The notes: generated by a model not told the origin, from the sequence alone. A stretch of DNA of 41,531 nt from an uncultured Kiritimatiellota bacterium (GCA_944391065.1 CALXSH010000013.1:1-41531); one strand, 5' to 3'. Counted from the first letter of the stretch, positions 7,914 to 18,983 are shown. Numbers and translations are program-made.

Positions 7914-8843
7914 ATGGCTGAACCCCGCAAGATTACGATTAAGCTTCGTCCCGTCGGTGCCAAGGCCGCGCCCGCTGCCGCCGCACCCGCAGCTCCCGCT
8001 CCTGCGCCTGCGCCTGCGCCGACCCCGGCACCCTCAGCCCCGGCCGCGCCCGCGCCTGCTGCTGAGGCATCCGCCGCCGCTCCGGTTCCCGCGCCCGCGC
8101 CTGCCGCCGAGTCTCCCGTGGCGCAGGCCAAGCGTCAGACCTCGCGTATCCAGTTGCCCGAGGGCGTCGCCCCGATGCCCTCCGAGGCGGAGCAGGCCAA
8201 GCGTCAGACCTCGCGCATCCAGTTGCCCGAGGGTGTCGGCGACACCTCCGAGGCGACAACGATCAAGCTGAAACCAATCAGCGCCGCGGCGCCCGCCGCG
8301 ACGCCTGACCGTGAGGCCGCGAAATCCAAGACCGCCCGCATTGCCCTGGATTCTGTCCTCGGTGGCATTCAGGCCAATGCCCCCATTGGCGGTTCGACGC
8401 AGAAGACAATCAAGCTCAAGCGCGCCGCTCCCGCCGCTCCGAAACCGACCGCGTCGGCCCCGATGCCTTCCGTCGGTGAGGCTCCCGCCGCCGGCGAGGA
8501 GAAGACGATTAAGCTTAAGCGTCCGACCACGCTGTCGCTGAAGAAGCCGGCGGCGCCCGCCGCTTCCGCGGTGTCTGCCGCCGATGCCGGTGACGCGCTC
8601 GAATCGCTTGAGTCCCTGGACGGGCTGGAACCGTTGGAGGAGCTCGGCGCCCTCCCGCCGCTTCCTGCTGCGGAGGAGAGCAAGGGCGCGAAGGTCTTCA
8701 CGGCCGTTGCCGTCGCGGCGGCCGCGGTCGCGGCTATCCTGGCTGTCATGGTCACCCTTAAAATCCAGTCGCAGGCCGCCTCTCCCGACGGCTCCGATCC
8801 GACGGGAAACACGCTTCACGCCTTCGGTTTCGGACGGTTCTGA
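7914..8843 (+). CDS. Ala/Pro-rich protein with repeated TIKLK and KRQTSRIQLPEG motifs, C-terminal membrane segment
   Basis: I do not recognise a functional family. The 309 residues begin EPRKITIKLRPV and continue with a low-complexity Ala/Pro stretch (about residues 20-65). Two exact copies of QAKRQTSRIQLPEGV follow at a 23-residue period, then three more TIKLK motifs (TTIKLKPI, KTIKLKRA, KTIKLKRP). A related KTARIALDSVLGG lies between them. A Leu/Glu-rich acidic stretch (about residues 220-255) leads to one strong hydrophobic helix (about residues 258-283) and a 25-residue tail. There is no signal peptide, so most of the protein should be cytoplasmic and anchored by the C-terminal helix. AAAAGGAG precedes the ATG. 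A terminator follows directly, so it is probably the last gene of the pyrH-frr transcript. Confidence 0.8.
   Translation: MAEPRKITIKLRPVGAKAAPAAAAPAAPAPAPAPAPTPAPSAPAAPAPAAEASAAAPVPAPAPAAESPVAQAKRQTSRIQLPEGVAPMPSEAEQAKRQTSRIQLPEGVGDTSEATTIKLKPISAAAPAATPDREAAKSKTARIALDSVLGGIQANAPIGGSTQKTIKLKRAAPAAPKPTASAPMPSVGEAPAAGEEKTIKLKRPTTLSLKKPAAPAASAVSAADAGDALESLESLDGLEPLEELGALPPLPAAEESKGAKVFTAVAVAAAAVAAILAVMVTLKIQSQAASPDGSDPTGNTLHAFGFGRF
8123..8238 (+). repeat. in-frame tandem coding repeat
   Basis: Two copies of about 47 bases (8123-8169 and 8192-8238) differ at only a few third-codon positions and sit 69 bases (23 codons) apart. They encode the two QAKRQTSRIQLPEGV units of the Ala/Pro-rich protein. 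The near-identical DNA suggests a recent duplication or ongoing homogenisation. Confidence 0.85.
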
Positions 8844-8852
8844 CGCAGCATG

Positions 8853-8887
8853 ACACGCACGGGGATAACACCGTGCGTGTTTCCCTT
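8853..8887 (+). terminator. intrinsic terminator after the Ala/Pro-rich protein gene
   Basis: ACACGCACGG (8853-8862) pairs perfectly with CCGTGCGTGT (8871-8880) around an 8-base loop. TTCCCTTTT follows. It separates the pyrH-frr transcript from the ATP synthase operon. Confidence 0.75.
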
Positions 8888-8982
8888 TTGGGACCGCCGC
8901 TAGCGACGGCCCCGTATTGAATGCCCCGCGGCGGAATGTCGGCGGGACGGGCATCCGGCCGGGTGCCGGCATGGGATACGGT

Positions 8983-9774
8983 ATGGAAGAAAGACTTCTC
9001 GCGTTTTTGGAGTATATCAATGAAGACGTACTCCACCATTGGGGTTCCTTGGATGCCCTGACGCACCGGGATTGGTTTGCGTCCCTTGGACATAACTTCC
9101 TCGCGATCTGGCATTATGACTGGGTCATGATTGCGTTGGTGACCCTCCTGCTGGCTCTGCTGGCCGTTTTTGCGCGCAAGACCGTCCGCCGCATCCCCCA
9201 TGGGGCTGGCGTGGCGCTGGAGCTTTATGTGCGCTTCATCCGCGACGCGATGGTGTATCCCAATTTCGGCGGACCCACGAACGGTCGCCCCTTCGTGCCT
9301 TTCTTCTGCACGATTTTCCTTTTTATCATGTTGGCCAATCTCATTGGCTTGATTCCCCTCTTTACCTGCGCCACGGGCAACGTGAACGTCACGGCCGCGC
9401 TGTCGCTGCTCTTCCTCGGATTTGCGGTCTGGTCGACCCTGCGCGCCGGCGGTCTTGTCGGCATGAAGCATGCGTTGCTGCCTGGCGGTCTGCCGTGGCC
9501 AATGCGGCCATTTATGTTCCTCATGGAGACGGTTTCGCTCTGCACGCGTACTTTTGCGCTGGCCATCCGTCTCTTCGCCAACATGCTTGGCGGTCACATC
9601 GTTCTTTACGCTATGATCAGTCTGACGGCGATTTTCGGGACGATTGCTCTGCCGTCGCTGCTGGTGGCTGTCGGACTTTATTTCTTTGAAGTCTTTGTCG
9701 CATGTCTGCAGGCGTATGTGTTTACGATGCTGGCCGCAATTTTCACTGGGATGATGGTTCATCCCCAACACTAA
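8983..9774 (+). CDS. atpB: ATP synthase F0 subunit a
   Basis: A 263-residue membrane subunit that forms the two half-channels beside the c-ring. Several hydrophobic helices are visible. The key helix RLFANMLGGHIVLY carries the essential Arg at about residue 196. RPFVPFFCTIFLFIMLANLIG, cited by its first (RPFVPFF) and last (MLANLIG) parts, is the usual second conserved helix. The frame is open from 8917, but the ATG at 8983 is chosen because GGGA lies six bases upstream and the protein then starts MEERLLAFLEY, which fits the family. It is the first gene of the atpBEFHAGDC operon. No atpI precedes it and no clear promoter is visible in the gap. Confidence 0.95.
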   Translation: MEERLLAFLEYINEDVLHHWGSLDALTHRDWFASLGHNFLAIWHYDWVMIALVTLLLALLAVFARKTVRRIPHGAGVALELYVRFIRDAMVYPNFGGPTNGRPFVPFFCTIFLFIMLANLIGLIPLFTCATGNVNVTAALSLLFLGFAVWSTLRAGGLVGMKHALLPGGLPWPMRPFMFLMETVSLCTRTFALAIRLFANMLGGHIVLYAMISLTAIFGTIALPSLLVAVGLYFFEVFVACLQAYVFTMLAAIFTGMMVHPQH

Positions 9775-9790
9775 ATCAAGGAGTACGAAC

Positions 9791-9991
9791 ATGGGTATGG
9801 GTCCTATCGGTGCTGGTCTTGCCGTTATCGGCGCGGGCGTCGGAATCGGTCTTTTGGCGCAGGCCGCCCTCTCGGGTATGGCACGTCAGCCTGAAGTCGC
9901 CGGTAAGCTTCAGACGGCTATGCTGATTGCCGCCGCGCTTATCGAAGGTGTGGCTCTCTTCGCCATCGTTGTCTGCCTGCTCAACAAGTAA
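9791..9991 (+). CDS. atpE: ATP synthase F0 subunit c
   Basis: A 66-residue hairpin protein that forms the rotating ring. Helix 1 is Gly-rich (IGAGLAVIGAGVGIGL), the polar loop is ARQPE at residues 31-35, and helix 2 carries the ion-binding Glu at residue 52 in LIEGVALFA. The position that is Gln in sodium-type c subunits (13 residues before the loop Arg) is Ile19 here, and Glu52 is followed by Gly rather than Ser/Thr. The ring is therefore predicted to be proton-coupled. AAGGAG lies upstream of the ATG. The stop overlaps the ATG of atpF (TAATG). Confidence 0.96.
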   Translation: MGMGPIGAGLAVIGAGVGIGLLAQAALSGMARQPEVAGKLQTAMLIAAALIEGVALFAIVVCLLNK

Positions 9992-10674
9992 TGGGGGCTG
10001 TCATGGCTGAAACCGGAATCATTGCCGAGCAGCCTGTCGCTGAGCCCGTCGTTGTCGCGCAGTCGGCCGTCGCGGAGGCCGTCACGGCACAGCCCGCCGT
10101 CTCCGTCGGCGCGGACACGGGGACGGATGTCTCCGCCTACGTGTCCGTGCCCCCGGCGGAATCCGAACCCGTCGCGGAGGAGGAGGGCAACGTCTTCGGC
10201 TTCCACGGCGAGATGGTGCTGCTGACGTGGGTGGCCTTCCTCATTTCGGCTGTCCTGCTTGGGAAGTTCCTCTGGAAACCGATTCTTCGGGTTTTGGAGG
10301 ACCGCGAGAACGAGATTCGCGAAGCCGCTGAGGAAGCCGTTGCAGCCCGCAAGGCTGCGGCCGAGGCCGATACGTTGGCCACCGAAAAGATCGCCGCCGC
10401 CGAGACGGAGGCGCGCGCCAAGGCCGACGCCCTGGTCTTGGCTGCGCAGCAGCGCACGGCCGCGATGGAGGCCGAAGCCCGGACCGCCATTGCCGCCAAG
10501 CAGCGCGCTTCCGATGAGCGTATGGCAGCCGAGCGTGCCGACGCCCTCAAGCGTCTCGGCGAGCAGGCCGGTGACGAAATTGCCGCCGCCCTTGAGAAGA
10601 TGCTGCCCGGCCTGCTGACGGACGAGCAACGCAAGGTCTATCAGGAACGTATCGCCGCCGAGGTCAGGTTCTGA
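9991..10674 (+). CDS. atpF: ATP synthase F0 subunit b with N-terminal extension
   Basis: A 227-residue peripheral-stalk subunit, longer than the usual 155-175. The family part starts at the single membrane helix MVLLTWVAFLISAVLLG (residues 75-91), followed by KFLWKPILRVLEDRENEI and a long Ala/Glu/Lys-rich coiled coil that reaches subunit delta. Ahead of it sit about 70 residues rich in Ala, Val, Pro and Glu, with repeated AxxPxV-like steps and no helix or signal motif I recognise. The ATG at 9991 overlaps the atpE stop. A second ATG at 10003 has GGGGG upstream and may be the real start; either way the extension remains. The stop overlaps atpH (TGATG). Confidence 0.92.
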   Translation: MGAVMAETGIIAEQPVAEPVVVAQSAVAEAVTAQPAVSVGADTGTDVSAYVSVPPAESEPVAEEEGNVFGFHGEMVLLTWVAFLISAVLLGKFLWKPILRVLEDRENEIREAAEEAVAARKAAAEADTLATEKIAAAETEARAKADALVLAAQQRTAAMEAEARTAIAAKQRASDERMAAERADALKRLGEQAGDEIAAALEKMLPGLLTDEQRKVYQERIAAEVRF

Positions 10675-11222
10675 TGTACAACGAAGAGGAATTGGCCCGT
10701 CCATACGCCCGCGCACTGGCCGAAGCGGCCGATGCGCTCGGCGTCCTCGACCGTGTGCGGGCCGACATTGAAGCTTTGGCGCTCCAGTGGGAGGCCTGTG
10801 AAGCGCTCCGGGACTGGTGTCGGGCCTTCCGCAGTCAGCCGCGGGCAGCCCACAAAGCCGAGGTCGCAGCCCTTTGGGGCGACAGCTTCGCGCCGCAGAC
10901 ACGGATGATGCTGGAGGCTCTGGCGGTCAATGGGGCTCTGGCGGTCATCCCTCACGTTGTTACGGCCTTTCGCCGCTTGGCCGACAGTCGTCAGGGGCGG
11001 GTCGCCGTCTCGCTGGTCTTTGCCGCGGACCCCGCCGCTGCCACCGTCAGCGCCCTGACCGAGCGGGCCAAAGCCGCTTACGGGCCTGGTACGGCCGTAA
11101 CCGTGACCGTTGACCCGGCGCTGGGCGCCGGGCTGATTGTCCGCGCGGGAAACAAACAGATTGACGGAACGCTTGTCGGCCGTCTGCGCCGTCTGCGCAG
11201 AGCCTTCGCGCGGTCCGAATGA
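10674..11222 (+). CDS. atpH: ATP synthase F1 subunit delta
   Basis: A 182-residue protein of normal OSCP/delta length that ties the b stalk to the top of F1. Typical parts are the N-terminal [16 protein letters not shown] helix and the C-terminal [21 protein letters not shown] region, which is the best-conserved delta signature. It overlaps atpF by one base at its start and atpA by four bases at its end, if atpA starts at 11219. This points to translational coupling through the operon. Confidence 0.93.
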   Translation: MYNEEELARPYARALAEAADALGVLDRVRADIEALALQWEACEALRDWCRAFRSQPRAAHKAEVAALWGDSFAPQTRMMLEALAVNGALAVIPHVVTAFRRLADSRQGRVAVSLVFAADPAAATVSALTERAKAAYGPGTAVTVTVDPALGAGLIVRAGNKQIDGTLVGRLRRLRRAFARSE

Positions 11223-11230
11223 GGATTGCA

Positions 11231-12754
11231 ATGAACAGTCAATTGAAACCCGATGAGCTTGCCGCGCTGCTGCGCCAGCGGATGGAGCAGTGCGACCGTG
11301 CCGTCGATACTACCGAGTTCGGCACGGTGCTGAGCGTCGGCGACGGTATCGCCCGCGTCGACGGGCTGACCGGCGTCATGTACAACGAACTGGTTGAGTC
11401 CGAGAACGGCGTGGCCGGCCTTGCTCTGAACCTTGAAGAGGATGTCGTCGGCGTCGCCATTCTTGACAGCGATGTGAATGTCCGCGAAGGGGACCGCTTT
11501 CACCGGACCGGCCGTGTCGTCTCCGTTCCCGCCGGTCCGGCCCTGACGGGTCGCGTTGTCGATGCCTTGGGCCGCCCGCTCGATGGGAAGGGCCCGCTGG
11601 TCGGAACCGAGCCTATGCCGGTCGAGGCCCCTGCCGCCTCCATCATCGAACGCAAAAACGTCAATACGCCCATGCAGACCGGTCTGGTCGCCATCGACGC
11701 CCTCACGCCGATCGGCCGCGGTCAGCGCGAACTCATCATCGGCGACCGCAAGACGGGTAAGACCACGATTGCCATTGATACCATTCTCAACCAGAAGGGT
11801 TCCGACGTTCACTGCTTTTACGTGGCCGTCGGCCAGAAGCTTTCCACCGTCGCGGCGCTTTATCGTCAGCTGGAGAACGCCGGGGCGATGGCTTATACGA
11901 CCATCATCCTGGCCAACGCTTCCGAACCCGCCCCGCTGCAGTATTTGGCGCCGTACTCCGGCTGCGCCATGGCTGAGTACTGGATGAATCGCGGCGGACA
12001 CGCTCTGGTGATTTACGATGACCTGACCAAGCATGCCCAGGCCTATCGTCAGATGTCGCTGCTCCTTCGCCGCCCGCCGGGCCGCGAAGCCTTCCCGGGC
12101 GACGTCTTCTATCTTCACAGCCGTCTGCTGGAGCGCGCCGCCCAGCTCTCCGACGCCAAGGGTGGGGGCAGTCTGACTGCACTGCCGATCGTCGAGACGC
12201 AGGCCAACGATATCTCGGCCTATATTCCGACGAACGTCATTTCGATCACCGACGGGCAGATCTTCCTTGAGGCCGGCCTCTTCCACCAGGGGCAGCGCCC
12301 CGCCATCAATCCCGGCATCTCGGTTTCCCGCGTCGGCGGCGACGCTCAGCTCAAGGCGATGAAGAAGGTCGCCGGTCCGCTCCGCGTCATGCTCGCCCAG
12401 TACCGCGAACTCGAGGCCTTCACGAGCTTCTCCTCCGACCTCGACGCCGGAACGCTCGATCAATTGGCCGTCGGCCGCGCGCTGATGCAGTCGATCCGCC
12501 AGAAGCCCGGCGCCCCGATGCCGGTCTCCCATCAGGTGGCCTTGCTCTACGCCGGTACCCACCGCGCGCTCGTCGGCATCCCCGAGATCCGTCTGCAGGA
12601 GGCCATCGCGGCTCTCTTTAACGCCATCGGCTCCACGCAGACCGGCCAGGCCTATGCCGCCCGCTTCGCCGCCAGCCCCGTGCTGGACGACGAACTGAAC
12701 GGCCTGCTTGAAAAGCTGACCGCCGAGGCCCTCGGGCCCTTCTCGAAGAGGTAA
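11231..12754 (+). CDS. atpA: ATP synthase F1 subunit alpha
   Basis: A 507-residue regulatory nucleotide-binding subunit. It has a beta-barrel N-domain ([12 protein letters not shown]), the P-loop [13 protein letters not shown], the [33 protein letters not shown] region, of which [10 protein letters not shown] is diagnostic, and [10 protein letters not shown] near the catalytic interface. An upstream in-frame ATG at 11219 overlaps the atpH stop, but GAGG lies six bases before the ATG at 11231, so the later start is preferred. No missing residues were noticed. Confidence 0.95.
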   Translation: MNSQLKPDELAALLRQRMEQCDRAVDTTEFGTVLSVGDGIARVDGLTGVMYNELVESENGVAGLALNLEEDVVGVAILDSDVNVREGDRFHRTGRVVSVPAGPALTGRVVDALGRPLDGKGPLVGTEPMPVEAPAASIIERKNVNTPMQTGLVAIDALTPIGRGQRELIIGDRKTGKTTIAIDTILNQKGSDVHCFYVAVGQKLSTVAALYRQLENAGAMAYTTIILANASEPAPLQYLAPYSGCAMAEYWMNRGGHALVIYDDLTKHAQAYRQMSLLLRRPPGREAFPGDVFYLHSRLLERAAQLSDAKGGGSLTALPIVETQANDISAYIPTNVISITDGQIFLEAGLFHQGQRPAINPGISVSRVGGDAQLKAMKKVAGPLRVMLAQYRELEAFTSFSSDLDAGTLDQLAVGRALMQSIRQKPGAPMPVSHQVALLYAGTHRALVGIPEIRLQEAIAALFNAIGSTQTGQAYAARFAASPVLDDELNGLLEKLTAEALGPFSKR

Positions 12755-12757
12755 TCC

Positions 12758-15341
<2,584 letters not shown>

Positions 15342-15371
15342 CCGCGGGTGTTCGGAAGAGGACCGACACAG

Positions 15372-15397
15372 GACGGGGCTTCGGCCCTGTCTTTTTT
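15372..15397 (+). terminator. intrinsic terminator of the ATP synthase operon
   Basis: GACGGGGC (15372-15379), a TTCG tetraloop and GCCCTGTC (15384-15391) form an 8-bp stem with one G-U pair, followed by six T. It is a textbook terminator 30 bases after atpC. Confidence 0.92.
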
Positions 15398-15450
15398 GTG
15401 CCCGGTGCCCGTCTTGCTCCGTACCCGCTCCCGCCTTTCCGGCCGCGTCC

Positions 15451-15480
15451 TTGGGGCGTATCGCGCAATGATGGTATAAT
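15451..15480 (+). promoter_or_regulatory. promoter for the kinase-regulator operon, predicted leaderless
   Basis: TTGGGG (15451-15456), an 18-base spacer and a perfect TATAAT (15475-15480). Only six bases lie between the -10 box and the ATG at 15487, so transcription should start on or next to the A of the start codon, leaving no Shine-Dalgarno site. Confidence 0.75.
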
Positions 15481-15486
15481 GAGCCC

Positions 15487-16704
15487 ATGCGACAGGGATT
15501 TTTTGACCGATTTGTCTCACGCCTCGACCGTCTGGAAGCGCCCGTGGTCTCGGCGCATCTCGCGCAGCTTGCGCGCGAACGGGGCTTTCTCGAAACCATC
15601 TTTCAGTCCGTCGACGAAGGCCTGATGGTCATCGGCGCCGGCGCCCGCCTCCTCTATGCCAACCGCGCCGCCGAGAAGATGGTCGGCTTCTCCGCCGAGA
15701 GCGAGAAAGGCCACTCTGTGGCCCGTTGGCTTCGTGAATGGGGTATTGAAGAGATGCTCCTCACCCATCCCGCCGACGACTGGGCCCGCATCGGTACCCG
15801 CGATGTCGAGGTTACCTATCCTGAACACCGCTTCATTTCCTTTTACGCGCGGCCCGTCGTCTCCGATTCCGGTGATACCGATCTCCTCCTTATCCTCCGT
15901 GACATGACCCGCGTCCACCAGGCCGAGGAGACCGCCATCGCCGACGAACGCCTCGAGGCCGTCAAGACCCTCGCCGCCGGTGTCGCTCACGAGATCGGCA
16001 ATCCTCTTAACGCCATCACTATCCACCTCCAGCTTATGAACCGCGAGATTGCCCGCATGGAACCCTCCGGACGCCGCGATTCCCTGCAGGAGCTTGCCGG
16101 CGTGGCTGAACGTGAGGTGGCCCGTCTCGACGGTATCATCCGCCGTTTTCTCACCGCCATCCGTCCGGCTAAACCGATGCTTGTCCGCGGCGATGTCACT
16201 GACGTGCTTGAGCGGACCGTTTCCCTCCTTGCGCCTGACATGGAGCGTCGCTCCATCGACTTCGCCAAGGCCATTCCCTCCCCGTTGCCCGCTGTCTTCC
16301 TCGACGCCGAGCAACTTGAACAGGTCTTCTTCAATCTCCTGCGCAATGCCATGGACGCCGTTCCCGACGGCGGCCGTATCGGCCTCACCGTCACCGTCGA
16401 CGACGCCTGGCTCTGCGTCTCGGTCCTTGACAACGGCGCCGGCATCCCCGCCGAACTCCTCGGTCGCATCTTCGACCCCTACGTCACCACCAAAGAGAAG
16501 GGCAACGGCCTCGGCCTAATGATTGTCCGCCGCATCGTCCGCGCCCACGGCGGCACCATTGAGTGTTCCAGCCGCCCCGGCGAAGGCACCTGCTTCACGG
16601 TCCGCCTTCCCCGCGCCGAACGCCGAGTCCGCGCCATCCCACCCTCCGCCTTCAGCCTCGAAGCGGATACTGTCTCCGAAGCCCCCCATCAGGAGAAGCC
16701 ATGA
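15487..16704 (+). CDS. NtrB-like PAS sensor histidine kinase
   Basis: A 405-residue soluble kinase with no membrane helix, so it senses a cytoplasmic signal. Residues about 35-150 form a PAS domain (VDEGLMVIG, LLYANRAAEKMVGFS). The HisKA phosphoacceptor is His168 in AAGVAHEIGNPLNAI. The HATPase domain has an N-box (NLLRNAMDAVPDGG), G1 (VLDNGAGIPAE) and G2 (GNGLGLMIVRRI). This is the NtrB/ZraS/AtoS style that partners sigma54 activators, and such an activator is encoded next with a 4-bp overlap (ATGA). The signal is unknown; nothing nearby suggests nitrogen control specifically. Confidence 0.9.
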   Translation: MRQGFFDRFVSRLDRLEAPVVSAHLAQLARERGFLETIFQSVDEGLMVIGAGARLLYANRAAEKMVGFSAESEKGHSVARWLREWGIEEMLLTHPADDWARIGTRDVEVTYPEHRFISFYARPVVSDSGDTDLLLILRDMTRVHQAEETAIADERLEAVKTLAAGVAHEIGNPLNAITIHLQLMNREIARMEPSGRRDSLQELAGVAEREVARLDGIIRRFLTAIRPAKPMLVRGDVTDVLERTVSLLAPDMERRSIDFAKAIPSPLPAVFLDAEQLEQVFFNLLRNAMDAVPDGGRIGLTVTVDDAWLCVSVLDNGAGIPAELLGRIFDPYVTTKEKGNGLGLMIVRRIVRAHGGTIECSSRPGEGTCFTVRLPRAERRVRAIPPSAFSLEADTVSEAPHQEKP

Positions 16705-18089
16705 GCACCATTCTTGTCGTCGACGACGATCTCAACACCCGCGAAGGCGTGGCCCGCGCGCTCCGCGGCGATTACCGCGTCCTGACCGCGGCCGACGCCG
16801 AGCAGGGCATCGCCGCCCTCTCCTCCGAATCGGTCGACCTCGTCCTGACCGACCTGCGTATGCCGGGCCGTGACGGTCTTTCCCTTCTCAAGGATGTCAT
16901 TACCGGCTGGCCTACCATCCCCGTCATCCTTTTCTCCGCCTACGGTTCCGTCGAATCGGCCGTCGAGGCGATGAAGAACGGCGCCTTCGACTTCCTCACC
17001 AAGCCCATCAATCTCGATCACCTTGAGCTCGTCATCAAGCGCACCCTCCGCCAGAAGAACCTCGAGCGTCAGAATGCCGCCCTGCGTTCCCGTCTGGCCG
17101 GCCGTTCCGCCATGGACCGCATGATCGGCGAATCCCCTGCGCTTGCCCAGGTTCGTGAACGCATCGAGCAGGCTGCGCCAACCCCCGCCACCGTCCTCAT
17201 TCAGGGCTCCAGCGGCACCGGCAAGGAACTCGTCGCGCGCGCCATCCATGCCCTCAGCCCCCGCGCCGACAAACCTTTCGTCGCCGTCCACTGCGCAGCC
17301 CTCTCCTCCTCGCTTCTCGAGAGCGAACTCTTCGGCCACGTCAAGGGTGCCTTTACCGGGGCAGACGAAGACCGCAAAGGCCGCTTCGAGCTCGCTGACG
17401 GCGGCACCCTCTTCTTAGATGAGATCTCCGAGATTGAACCCTCCGTCCAAGTCAAACTTCTTCGCGTCTTGGAGACCCGCATGGTTGAACCGGTCGGCTC
17501 CGCCACGCCCATCCCCGTCGACATCCGCCTCGTCGCCGCGACAAACCGCGACCTCCGCGCCTGGGTCGACGCCGGCAAGTTCCGCGAGGACCTCTACTTC
17601 CGTCTGAATGTCGTCGACATCAACCTCCCGCCCCTCTCGGCGCGCCAAGGCGATATCCCGCTCCTGTGCAATGCTTTCATCCAGGAATTCAACCCGCAGC
17701 TCGGCAAGCAGATTCTCGGCATGACGCCTGAGCTCGCCGCCGCGCTGGGCGCCTATGCCTGGCCCGGTAACGTTCGTGAACTGCGCAATACCGTCGAGAA
17801 GATGATGGTCCTGACCCACAATGACCGCCTCACCCTCGATGATCTGCCGACTGCCATCCGTCAGGCCTCCGGCACGGCACCTGCCGCGTCTGCTCCGGTA
17901 GCGGAGAAGCCTGTCGGACCGACCGTATCCGTTGCGCCGACGGCCCATGGCGTGGCTCCTGACCTCGATGCCGACAGGCTCCGCCAGGTTCTCGCCGAAT
18001 GCCGCCACAACCGGACCGCCGCGGCCAAGGTGCTCGGCATCTCCGTCCGGACACTCTATCGCAGACTCAAGGAGTTCGGATTGGAGTAA
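16701..18089 (+). CDS. NtrC-family sigma54-dependent response regulator
   Basis: A 462-residue protein. The receiver domain occupies residues 1-115 with phosphoacceptor Asp51 in LTDLRMPG and a KPI motif. The AAA+ domain has Walker A GSSGTGKE (from residue 169), the sigma54-contact loop GAFTGA (residues 216-221) and Walker B GGTLFLDEI. A variable Ala/Pro linker follows, then a Fis-type helix-turn-helix at the C-terminus (NRTAAAKVLGISVRTLYRRL). The intact GAFTGA means it should activate sigma54 holoenzyme when phosphorylated by the upstream kinase. The frame is open from 16563, but that part overlaps the kinase. The ATG at 16701 starts MSTILVVDDD, the proper receiver start. Target promoters were not identified in this window. 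Confidence 0.94.
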   Translation: MSTILVVDDDLNTREGVARALRGDYRVLTAADAEQGIAALSSESVDLVLTDLRMPGRDGLSLLKDVITGWPTIPVILFSAYGSVESAVEAMKNGAFDFLTKPINLDHLELVIKRTLRQKNLERQNAALRSRLAGRSAMDRMIGESPALAQVRERIEQAAPTPATVLIQGSSGTGKELVARAIHALSPRADKPFVAVHCAALSSSLLESELFGHVKGAFTGADEDRKGRFELADGGTLFLDEISEIEPSVQVKLLRVLETRMVEPVGSATPIPVDIRLVAATNRDLRAWVDAGKFREDLYFRLNVVDINLPPLSARQGDIPLLCNAFIQEFNPQLGKQILGMTPELAAALGAYAWPGNVRELRNTVEKMMVLTHNDRLTLDDLPTAIRQASGTAPAASAPVAEKPVGPTVSVAPTAHGVAPDLDADRLRQVLAECRHNRTAAAKVLGISVRTLYRRLKEFGLE

Positions 18090-18094
18090 CCCTC

Positions 18095-18922
18095 ATGAAG
18101 ACGCTTCTGCTCTTTCTCCTGACCCTGACCGTGCCGGCCGGTTTCGCGATGGCCCAAACGACTGATGCCATCCCGGCCGACGCGACCGAAACCGTCGACG
18201 GCGTGACCCTCTGGTTGTCTCCGCCTGAGGTTCCCGAAACCGCCCTCGCCCTTTGCGACGCCTGCGACGGCACGGGTGAGGTCAACTACGCCGACGCCTC
18301 CCGTTTTCGCGAGGAACTCGCCGAGAAGCCTCCCGTCCGCGTGCGGTGCAGACGCTGCGGCGGTACTGGCCGTGCCCGGCGGAAGCTCACGCCCGACGAA
18401 CGCATCGAGGTTGCCCGGCGTCTCCGGATGGAATTCGTGCAGCGCCAGCTCGCCGTCGGTCATGTGCCCATCGGTGATGTTTATACGGAGAACGGCGTGA
18501 CCGACGCCCTTGATTCGATGGATTTCGCCAAACTCGCTCACCGTCATCCGAAGGTCTGCGAGGCCTGCTTCGGATTGAAGGTCGTATCCTGCCGCGGATG
18601 TCACGGCTTGGGGTACGAGGAGGAGCGCGAAAGGACCGAGCGGACCAAGGCCACCCACACCAGGATCGGCAGCATCCGTCACAATAAGCCCGGCGATGCC
18701 CCGGAGGGCAGCGATGAGGACTATCACGTCGTCCGTGTCGCCTGTGACCGTTGCGGCGGCACCGGAGCGAGTCCCTGCCGTAAGTGCAAGGGCAGTGGGC
18801 TGGCGCCGCTCTGCCGCCGGTGCGAAGGCGTCGGCTTTGCGCAGGATAAACGCACGACTGACGATGCCGGTCGCCCGCTTATGATTCGCTGCAAGAGCTG
18901 CAAAGGCACCGGCCGTCGCTGA
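18095..18922 (+). CDS. exported protein with DnaJ-type CxxCxGxG zinc-binding motifs
   Basis: A 275-residue protein with a clear signal peptide (MKTLLLFLLTLTVPAGFAMA, cleavage probably after AMA). The mature part has repeated CxxCxGxG-like motifs as in the DnaJ cysteine-rich domain: CDACDGTG, CRRCGGTG, CEACFG with CRGCHGLG, CDRCGGTG, CRKCKGSG, CRRCEGVG and CKSCKGTG at the very end. There is no J domain or DnaJ C-terminal domain. Four pairs of such motifs would bind two zinc ions each in DnaJ; here there are about eight, interrupted by a 60-residue helical insert. It starts five bases after the regulator gene and is likely in its operon. A role in envelope protein folding or redox is possible but not shown. 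Confidence 0.85.
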   Translation: MKTLLLFLLTLTVPAGFAMAQTTDAIPADATETVDGVTLWLSPPEVPETALALCDACDGTGEVNYADASRFREELAEKPPVRVRCRRCGGTGRARRKLTPDERIEVARRLRMEFVQRQLAVGHVPIGDVYTENGVTDALDSMDFAKLAHRHPKVCEACFGLKVVSCRGCHGLGYEEERERTERTKATHTRIGSIRHNKPGDAPEGSDEDYHVVRVACDRCGGTGASPCRKCKGSGLAPLCRRCEGVGFAQDKRTTDDAGRPLMIRCKSCKGTGRR

Positions 18923-18958
18923 GCCGTCGGCCGACGTGCGACACGGGTTCACGATACG

Positions 18959-18983
18959 AAAAAGCCGCTCCGTTGGGAGCGGC
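18959..18983 (-). terminator. intrinsic terminator of the metK-uppP-lpxI cluster
   Basis: On the minus strand the stem GCCGCTCC/GGAGCGGC (18964-18971 with 18976-18983, 4-base loop) is followed by five T (18959-18963 on the complement). It lies about 60 bases past the lpxI stop. Confidence 0.85.
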
